NCBI GenBank assembly: GCA_964607865.1
Contig: CAZSLZ010000117.1
Coordinates: forward strand, 1-10,886
Length of the DNA: 10,886 bases
Source of the DNA: CAZSLZ01 sp964607865
GTDB lineage: Bacteria; Vulcanimicrobiota; JAJTBE01; CAZSLZ01
Direction: 5' to 3'
The position numbers and the translations under genes were made by a program. Shown here piece by piece: positions 6,385-10,886 of this stretch; the first letter of the stretch is position 1, and each line of letters begins with the position of its first letter. The notes under the pieces were generated by a model. The model saw only the letters and a program-made list of their open reading frames with translations, ran no database searches and had not been told where the DNA came from.

Positions 6385-6648
6385 ATGTGGTTTTTTAACA
6401 TTTTTCAAAACATTCGAATCTGGTTTGCCAAAATCATGATTTATTCCGAATGTGAAATTCTTATTAATAAGATTGATAGTCACATTATGAAGTACATGAA
6501 CGAATTCAACCTTAGAATATCACAACTTTTTTCCCGGAATTCAAACTTTGTTTCAACCCCTGCTTTTATAGTAGTCGCTCTTTCCGCGATACTACTGGTT
6601 ATCTATGAGTCAGTAAAATACTATAAAATCCACCATCATTCGGTGTAA
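6385..6648 (+). CDS. Small single-pass membrane protein of unknown function
   Basis: An 87-residue protein I do not recognise. Residues 1-20 are rich in Trp, Phe, Ile and Lys and look like an amphipathic, membrane-surface helix. Residues about 23-55 are polar with charged positions. Residues about 58-76 (from PAFIVVALSAILLVIY) form one membrane-spanning helix, followed by a short basic, His-rich tail. The gene has an ideal ribosome site (AAGGAGG, eight bases before ATG), a promoter of its own and a clean terminator just after the stop, so it should be a real, separately expressed gene. It is divergent from the flotillin gene across about 400 bases. A role linked to flotillin-organised membrane is only a guess from position. 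Confidence 0.75.
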   Translation: MWFFNIFQNIRIWFAKIMIYSECEILINKIDSHIMKYMNEFNLRISQLFSRNSNFVSTPAFIVVALSAILLVIYESVKYYKIHHHSV

Positions 6649-6650
6649 GA

Positions 6651-6674
6651 AAGCCTGCAAAGGCTTCTTTTTTT
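6651..6674 (+). terminator. Rho-independent terminator of the small membrane-protein gene
   Basis: AAGCCT (6651-6656) pairs with AGGCTT (6661-6666) around the GNRA tetraloop GCAA, followed by C and seven T. It begins two bases past the stop codon of the small membrane-protein gene, so that gene is monocistronic. Confidence 0.85.
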
Positions 6675-6715
6675 GCACATATTTATTTACAAACAAATAA
6701 GTATTGATTTGAAAT

Positions 6716-7054
6716 TTATTCTTTTTTTACTCTCAAATATAATTGAATAATACCCATTCCTGCCAGGATTCCCGCCATATTGGACAACAGGTCGTAAGGA
6801 TCGAAGGTTCGAAAAGGGAAAAAACCCTGCATTATTTCAATTCCCAGTCCGTAAACAGCCCCCCATATAATAACCTTCCAATTGTTTTCCCCAAATGCAA
6901 GATAAAACAAAACTGCAAATACAAGGTAGGCAATTATGTGGTTGAGCTTGTCATTTCGGGTCAAAGGATGCTCAGACAACGGATACAGAGAAACAGCAGT
7001 TATGATTATTAAATATACCCAGAAAATTATTCTGTTTATCTTTGGTTTTTTCAT
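6716..7054 (-). CDS. VanZ-like family membrane protein
   Basis: A 112-residue membrane protein with four helices (about 8-24, 38-55, 61-78 and 89-107). It carries the residues that mark the VanZ-like family: DKLNH (35-39) between helices 1 and 2, GIEIMQGFFPFRTFDPYDLLSN in pieces at about 71-92 (Glu73, Gln76, Arg82, Asp88, Asn92). VanZ raises teicoplanin resistance in enterococci, but most relatives are chromosomal proteins of unknown role, and no van gene cluster is present here. The ATG at 7054 lacks a close Shine-Dalgarno sequence; AAGGA is about 18 bases away. It is divergent from the hydrolase-membrane protein gene and stands alone on its strand. Membership of the family is sure, function is not. 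Confidence 0.88.
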   Translation of the reverse strand: MKKPKINRIIFWVYLIIITAVSLYPLSEHPLTRNDKLNHIIAYLVFAVLFYLAFGENNWKVIIWGAVYGLGIEIMQGFFPFRTFDPYDLLSNMAGILAGMGIIQLYLRVKKE

Positions 7055-7077
7055 ACAGTTAATTTAAGTTTTCCTTC

Positions 7078-7121
7078 TTTTTTTCCTTTACACAATTTTT
7101 TCATTCTTTAAAGGAAAAAAA
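7078..7121. repeat. 13-bp inverted repeat in a divergent promoter gap
   Basis: TTTTTTTCCTTTA (7078-7090) is exactly complementary to TAAAGGAAAAAAA (7109-7121), with 18 bases between. It fills the middle of the 118-base gap between the VanZ-like gene and the hydrolase-membrane gene, which read away from each other. It may be a shared operator. The low-complexity T and A runs lengthen the match; the core is TCCTTTA/TAAAGGA. Confidence 0.5.
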
Positions 7122-7172
7122 ATGAAGCTGATCTAATAACTAAACTTCAGAATAAGGAAGCGAACCAATACT

Positions 7173-8762
7173 TTGAAGAAAAAAAAGATTTTAATAATTG
7201 TGTCAATTTTTGTACTTTTGATTTCAGCTGGGGGTATAATCAGTACCTCTTATCCTGCCAGGGTAAGCCATATTTCCTTTCCGGCAGGACAAACCACTGC
7301 TTACGGAATTATCTATCTTCCCTCGGGCGCCGAAGAGAACCAGCCAGAAAAGTACCCTCTTATATTTTTACTACCGGGCATAAACACTCCGGCAGAAAGG
7401 TATGACCATCTGGCAAGGGAATTGGCCCGCAGGAACTATGCTTCCTGCGCTCTTTTTTTGCCCCGGGAAGATGGAAGGCATAATTATAATGTGATTATTG
7501 AAGCCAACCGGTATCTGGAAAAAAATTCCCCTGAAACGGATCTCACCCGGAAAGCTTTTTTTGCCCATTCTTTTGGAGTGGTACCAGCTTTGAAACGTTC
7601 ATACTTTGACAGCTCGGTCCTTGCTTCCGTGGCAGTGGGATATTATGCCGGAGGAGAACTTATAATCCGCCCCAACAACCTGTTAATAGGAACCGGACTT
7701 TACGATGACCTGAACGGGCCGGAAAAAATCAAAATGGGTGTGGCAACTTTCGAGCCCCATCTTGCCACCGAACCCGGCTACCGCATTGGCAGTTTTCAAG
7801 AAAACACCGCCCTGGGCTGGTTCATTGCCCCCTACTCCAATCATGCTTCAGAAAAAAACGACCCATATATTATTCAGAGGACACTGAACTGGTTTGACAG
7901 AGCTTTCCAGCTTCCACTCAGCCAGTTGCCGCTCTATTACCCCTGGTATTATTTATCTGTCTTTTTCTTTATTATAAGCAGTTTCATTATTCTCACTCTG
8001 GTTTCCACTACTTTGTTCAGCAGGGATTATGGCAGATTAATCTGGTTGCTGGCCATGGTTGTTTTCTTCATTCTTTTTTATTCTGAATCCGTCAACCCGG
8101 TTTTTGGTTTCAGGGCATTCTTTCTTCTGTTTCTGGCCGGGTTAACCGGCAATTTCTGTTCCAGAAAAGCAGAAAATGAAGAAAGTTTCGGCCTGTTCAC
8201 TTCAGGTTTCTTAAAACTGGTATCGGTATTTTTAATATTCCTGGCGGGATTTATACTGATACAGTTCCTTTTTTCAATACCTTTATACCAGAAATATCAA
8301 GGTTTCATCCAGGGTTTTCCTGGATATATATATTTCAGCTATTTTGTTACCTTCTGCACCATAAGCCAGTCATCGATTGCTTATATTGCCAGGTTTCTGC
8401 CCGGCATTATTCATGGGTTGATGATTTTAGCTCTGGGTTGGTTCGCAATAGAAATAAAACATGGCGGGCTGACAGGAGAAACTTTGGAAAAATACCTGTT
8501 AAGACTGAAAGAATTCCTCACTTACAAAAAAACGGAAAGTGTAAGCCAAACCCAGAAAATTACTGTAATTATCGTTTCTGTAACATTTGTCATGGTTATG
8601 ATCTGGTTTTGCCGATCCGGCTATGTAAAACCGGCAATTATAATTCCCTATTTGATATTTCTGCTTAGATACTTGTTTCTACCTCTGGTTTTTTGGGGTT
8701 TCACCATGCATTTTACCGGTTTACATAAATTTTACTTAAATAAACAAAATTTTCTTTACTAA
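7173..8762 (+). CDS. Alpha/beta-hydrolase-like domain fused to a multi-pass membrane domain
   Basis: A 529-residue protein in two halves. After a basic start and one membrane helix (about 5-25), residues about 40-245 look like an alpha/beta hydrolase outside the cytoplasm. LIFLLPGINTPAERY (63-77) resembles the oxyanion loop after strand 3. AHSFG (131-135) is a nucleophile elbow with Ser133, having Ala in place of the usual first Gly. GTGLYDDL (173-180) could supply the acid and NHASE (223-227) the histidine, though the last two are inferred. From about 257 to the end there are seven or eight hydrophobic helices with no motif I recognise. The start is TTG at 7173 with AAGGAAG 12 bases upstream; the frame holds no better start. 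It is divergent from the VanZ-like gene, and its stop is 5 bases from the convergent TPR gene. Substrate unknown; a lipid or cell-wall ester is possible. Confidence 0.75.
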   Translation: MKKKKILIIVSIFVLLISAGGIISTSYPARVSHISFPAGQTTAYGIIYLPSGAEENQPEKYPLIFLLPGINTPAERYDHLARELARRNYASCALFLPREDGRHNYNVIIEANRYLEKNSPETDLTRKAFFAHSFGVVPALKRSYFDSSVLASVAVGYYAGGELIIRPNNLLIGTGLYDDLNGPEKIKMGVATFEPHLATEPGYRIGSFQENTALGWFIAPYSNHASEKNDPYIIQRTLNWFDRAFQLPLSQLPLYYPWYYLSVFFFIISSFIILTLVSTTLFSRDYGRLIWLLAMVVFFILFYSESVNPVFGFRAFFLLFLAGLTGNFCSRKAENEESFGLFTSGFLKLVSVFLIFLAGFILIQFLFSIPLYQKYQGFIQGFPGYIYFSYFVTFCTISQSSIAYIARFLPGIIHGLMILALGWFAIEIKHGGLTGETLEKYLLRLKEFLTYKKTESVSQTQKITVIIVSVTFVMVMIWFCRSGYVKPAIIIPYLIFLLRYLFLPLVFWGFTMHFTGLHKFYLNKQNFLY

Positions 8763-8767
8763 TATAT

Positions 8768-9856
8768 TTATTCTTTTTTCTCTGTCGATTCTACATCGAT
8801 TTCGGTTGAATCTTCAGGAACTGTTTCTTTCCCATCTTTGGTTTTTTCTTCGCTGCTGGAAACATCCTCGCTTTTCTCTTTATCGGTTTCCATATTTTCT
8901 TCAGTTTCTGCTTTTTCTTTTTCCAATAAAGGTTTTATCTTTTCTTCCAACTCCAGGGCATCTCTATCCAAAGGGTCGCTTTTCAACAACTCCTGCACGA
9001 TTTCACTGGCGTCTTTCACATTTCCATTTTTCAACAACATCCTGGCTTTCAAAACTTTGGCTTTGGCAAAGTTTTCGTTCATTACCAACGCTTCGTTAAC
9101 AGCTGCCATGGCATCTTCCCCCCTGTTTTCATTCATAGCCAGGAAAGCTTTTTCCAAAGCTGAATAAACTGTGGGAGGGTTGATTTTCGAGGCGATGTTG
9201 AAATATCTCATTGCCTCTACATTTTTGCCCCGGTCCATTTCCAGCCAACCCATTGCAAAAGGAAATTCAGGATTTTTTTCATCAATCAGGGAAGCCTGGT
9301 AGAAATGCTGAAAGGCTTCATCGTATTTTTTTTCGTTGTAATATATATAACCCAGGTTTGCATAGGCATGAACGAAGTTTTTTTCTTTTACAATGGTTTG
9401 AGAGAAAAATTCAGTTGCCTTGGGCACATCTTTTTGCATATAAAACAACACACCTTTGGCATAGGGGCCCAGGGGGCTTTCAGGGTGTTTAATCATGAAC
9501 TGGTCCAGGGTTTCTTCAGCTTCCTTGTATTTACCCTGCTCCGAGTATAAAGAAGCAAGATATATATAAGGGTGTTTAACTTTCTTATTAATGTTTATAC
9601 ATTTTTTAAAAAATTCTTCAGCCTTGTCTTTTTCATCGGTATTCATATAGACCAGCCCAAGCAGGTATAAAACATCGCAATTCTGTTTATCTACCTTGAT
9701 GACTTTTTCCAGCAGCGATTTCGCTTCTTCATAGTTTCCGCCCTGAATATAAACCTGGGCCTTTCTGATTCTCTTATCGTGAACTTGAGAAAAAACAGGA
9801 ATAATCAGAAAAGAAAAAATTAATAAAAACATTATGGGAAACCGGCCAAATTTCAT
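8768..9856 (-). CDS. Secreted or periplasmic TPR-repeat protein with charged C-terminal tail
   Basis: A 362-residue protein with an N-terminal signal peptide (FGRFPIMFLLIFSFLIIPVFSQ, cut probably after FSQ near residue 24). Seven or so tetratricopeptide repeats follow from about 28 to 300, with the usual pattern of small residues, Gly/Ala at 8, Tyr/Phe at 11 and Pro at 32 (for example NYEEAKSLLEKVIKVDKQN, KYKEAEETLDQFMIKHPES). The last 55 residues are almost entirely Glu, Lys, Ser, Thr and Asp and should be unstructured. The frame is open to 9931, but I chose ATG 9856: it has an ideal ribosome site (AGGAGGAAG) and starts the signal peptide, while the longer form would overlap the upstream gene. 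It is 16 bases behind the NuoC-like gene and is the last gene of that operon. TPRs bind proteins; the partner is unknown. Confidence 0.88.
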   Translation of the reverse strand: MKFGRFPIMFLLIFSFLIIPVFSQVHDKRIRKAQVYIQGGNYEEAKSLLEKVIKVDKQNCDVLYLLGLVYMNTDEKDKAEEFFKKCININKKVKHPYIYLASLYSEQGKYKEAEETLDQFMIKHPESPLGPYAKGVLFYMQKDVPKATEFFSQTIVKEKNFVHAYANLGYIYYNEKKYDEAFQHFYQASLIDEKNPEFPFAMGWLEMDRGKNVEAMRYFNIASKINPPTVYSALEKAFLAMNENRGEDAMAAVNEALVMNENFAKAKVLKARMLLKNGNVKDASEIVQELLKSDPLDRDALELEEKIKPLLEKEKAETEENMETDKEKSEDVSSSEEKTKDGKETVPEDSTEIDVESTEKKE

Positions 9857-9872
9857 AACTTCCTCCTGAAAA

Positions 9873-10205
9873 TCAACGGTTGTTGCTGGTGATCCTTTCC
9901 AAATTAGGATGCCCCAGAAATTTAATTCCAAAAATGTTGTTTATTTCTCTTTCTATAAAATCAGATTTCTGGAATTTTGAATATAATGAAGGTATGGTTT
10001 TTTCATTAGTAGTAACATTTATTACAATTGTTCGGGAATCTACCTGAAAAAAATAATTCAGTTCAACTTCTGCATTATCCAGGACGTCAGCCGACAGGGT
10101 GATGAAGGTAACCCCCATTTCTTTCAACCGGGCAATAGTATCATCGAAACCGTCAAAATTGCACTCGATTTTTAAAGGCTCTCTTAAAATTGAATTCTTA
10201 TTCAT
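9873..10205 (-). CDS. NuoC-like (complex I 30-kDa / hydrogenase subunit) domain protein, orphan
   Basis: A 110-residue protein whose C-terminal part reads SDFIEREINNIFGIKFLGHP (about 81-100) then NLERI. This is the NuoC/30-kDa subunit signature, normally ERE-x-x-D/E-(I/L/F)-F-G-I-x-F-x-GHP. Asn stands where Asp or Glu is usual. The earlier part (about 12-80) has the alternating strand and helix layout of the same domain. NuoC and its relatives such as EchD sit in the peripheral arm of NADH dehydrogenase or [NiFe] hydrogenases. None of the partner subunits (NuoB, NuoD, NuoI-like) is in the window, so its role is open. ATG 10205 is preceded in frame by TTG 10208, which lies nearer a GGAG; either may be the start. 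It sits between the PHP gene and the TPR gene, 36 bases and 16 bases away. Confidence 0.75.
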   Translation of the reverse strand: MNKNSILREPLKIECNFDGFDDTIARLKEMGVTFITLSADVLDNAEVELNYFFQVDSRTIVINVTTNEKTIPSLYSKFQKSDFIEREINNIFGIKFLGHPNLERITSNNR

Positions 10206-10241
10206 CAAAAAATAACAACTCCATCAACAATATATGGTTAA

Positions 10242-10886
10242 TTATACCACCCGGACATTTTTTTTGCAAAAACTGAAAAAGTCGTTGAATACTTTCATCG
10301 AAACAGGGTAGCCCGGTTTTTTTATGCCATTAACCTTAATTCCATGATAATCGGTACCAGCGGTAACCACCAGGTTATTTTCTTTTGCCAGCTGAATAAA
10401 ATAGGAAATCTGAGCCAGGCTGTGTTGAGGGTAGTAAGCTTCTATACCCATGATTCCGGAGCTTAAAATTCTGGGCCAATGAAGTTTGAAGTTTTTAATT
10501 AGGCCAGGATGAGCCAGGACAGGAACTCCGCCGGCCTCCCGGATAAGATTGATGGAACCGGGAATGCCCATTTTTGCCCTGGGAACATAATATTTTGCCC
10601 CGCTTCTTAAATATATGTCGAACGCCTGGGTAAAATCCTTAACCAGGCCCTTTTCAACCATTGCATGAGCCAGATGGGGCCTTCCCAGAGATTCACCCCT
10701 GGAGAATTTTTCCACTGATGCCATATCCATTTTTTTTCCATCAAGGTTCATTTTTTCAACCATATGAAATATTCTGTTGGCTCGTTCACTACGGACTTTT
10801 TCGTCTTCAACCTGAAGTTATCTGTTATCGGGATCAATAAAATAGCCCAGGATGTGTATTTCATCCTGGGCTGAATCTGCACTTAA
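10242..10886 (-). pseudogene. PHP-domain phosphoesterase (TrpH/YciV-like), split by an in-frame stop; 5' end outside window
   Basis: PHP-family metal-dependent phosphoesterase, related to the TrpH/YciV group that acts on nucleoside 3',5'-bisphosphates or RNA 5' ends. From ATG 10763 the 173-residue open part has GRPHLAHAMVEKG (27-39), PVLAHPG (81-87, His85) and TAGTDYHG (134-141, Asp138 and His140), matching the central and C-terminal metal-site motifs. Upstream in the same frame the similarity continues through RANRIF and an acidic helix, then meets TAA (10818-10820), and beyond it DEIHILGYFIDPDN, a conserved PHP segment. The family is about 280 residues; only the part within the window can be read, and the N-terminal metal motif lies outside. 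ATG 10763 has no ribosome site, so it is a poor independent start. Thus this is a nonsense-split gene, or the base is a sequence error. It precedes the NuoC-like gene. Confidence 0.75.
10818..10820 (-). other. In-frame TAA stop inside the PHP-phosphoesterase coding sequence
   Basis: The codon is exactly 19 codons upstream of ATG 10763 in the same frame. The bases before and after it both read as conserved family sequence. A single substitution, for example GAA or CAA to TAA, would explain it. Other genes here end in TAA as normal, so codon reassignment is not supported. Confidence 0.8.

Noticed and set aside
6716..7054. Glycopeptide-resistance gene vanZ
   Set aside because: Only the family match is present; no vanA, vanH, vanX or regulator lies nearby, and VanZ-like proteins are widespread without resistance.
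9873..9931. Longer N-terminus of the TPR protein beginning at 9931
   Set aside because: It would overlap the NuoC-like gene by about 60 bases, has no ribosome site, and places the signal peptide internally; ATG 9856 has an ideal ribosome site.
10818..10820. Alternative genetic code with TAA read as an amino acid
   Set aside because: Several other genes here, including the LpxB-like protein, the small membrane protein and the protease, end in TAA at the expected place.

Overview
The window looks like a piece of chromosome from an uncultured, AT-rich bacterium with a Gram-negative-type envelope. Signs of this are a lipid-A-disaccharide-synthase-like glycosyltransferase, a type IV prepilin-like protein, a secreted TPR protein and several multi-pass membrane proteins. 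The mix of an LpxB-related enzyme, an orphan NuoC-like protein and flotillin would suit a little-studied candidate phylum, but no gene here fixes the lineage and I give no firm taxon. There is no rRNA, tRNA, CRISPR array, transposase or phage gene. Start codons include TTG in at least two genes, and Shine-Dalgarno sequences are mostly strong.

Layout. Positions 1-649 (+) hold the C-terminal half of an LpxB-like protein. It converges on a monocistronic, cysteine-rich prepilin-like gene (689-1165, -) that has a textbook sigma-70 promoter. Next comes a two-gene minus-strand operon: a GAF-domain protein (3320-2406), then a YrbG-type Na+/Ca2+ antiporter (2391-1255). Divergent from it is a cytoplasmic subtilisin-like protease (3417-4214, +), whose stop codon abuts that of a small zinc-ribbon-like gene (minus strand). 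A strong bidirectional terminator (4465-4489) then separates that gene from flotillin (5985-4501, -).

A 0.4-kb divergent regulatory region, rich in inverted repeats, follows. On its other side lies a small, well-signalled membrane-protein gene (6385-6648, +) with its own GNRA-loop terminator. A VanZ-like gene (7054-6716, -) is divergent from a large alpha/beta-hydrolase/multi-pass membrane protein (7173-8762, +). The last block is a minus-strand operon reading into the window from the right: a PHP-family phosphoesterase, an orphan NuoC-like protein and a secreted TPR protein (9856-8768).

How the genes work together. Most are envelope or housekeeping functions with no single shared pathway. 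The best-supported oddity is an in-frame TAA (10818-10820) inside otherwise well-conserved PHP-phosphoesterase sequence, implying a recent pseudogene or a sequence error. Other points to examine are the NuoC-like protein outside any visible complex I or hydrogenase locus, the inverted repeats in the divergent regions, the uncharacterised hydrolase-membrane fusion and the small membrane protein beside flotillin. I do not see clear evidence of a complete, new multi-gene system.
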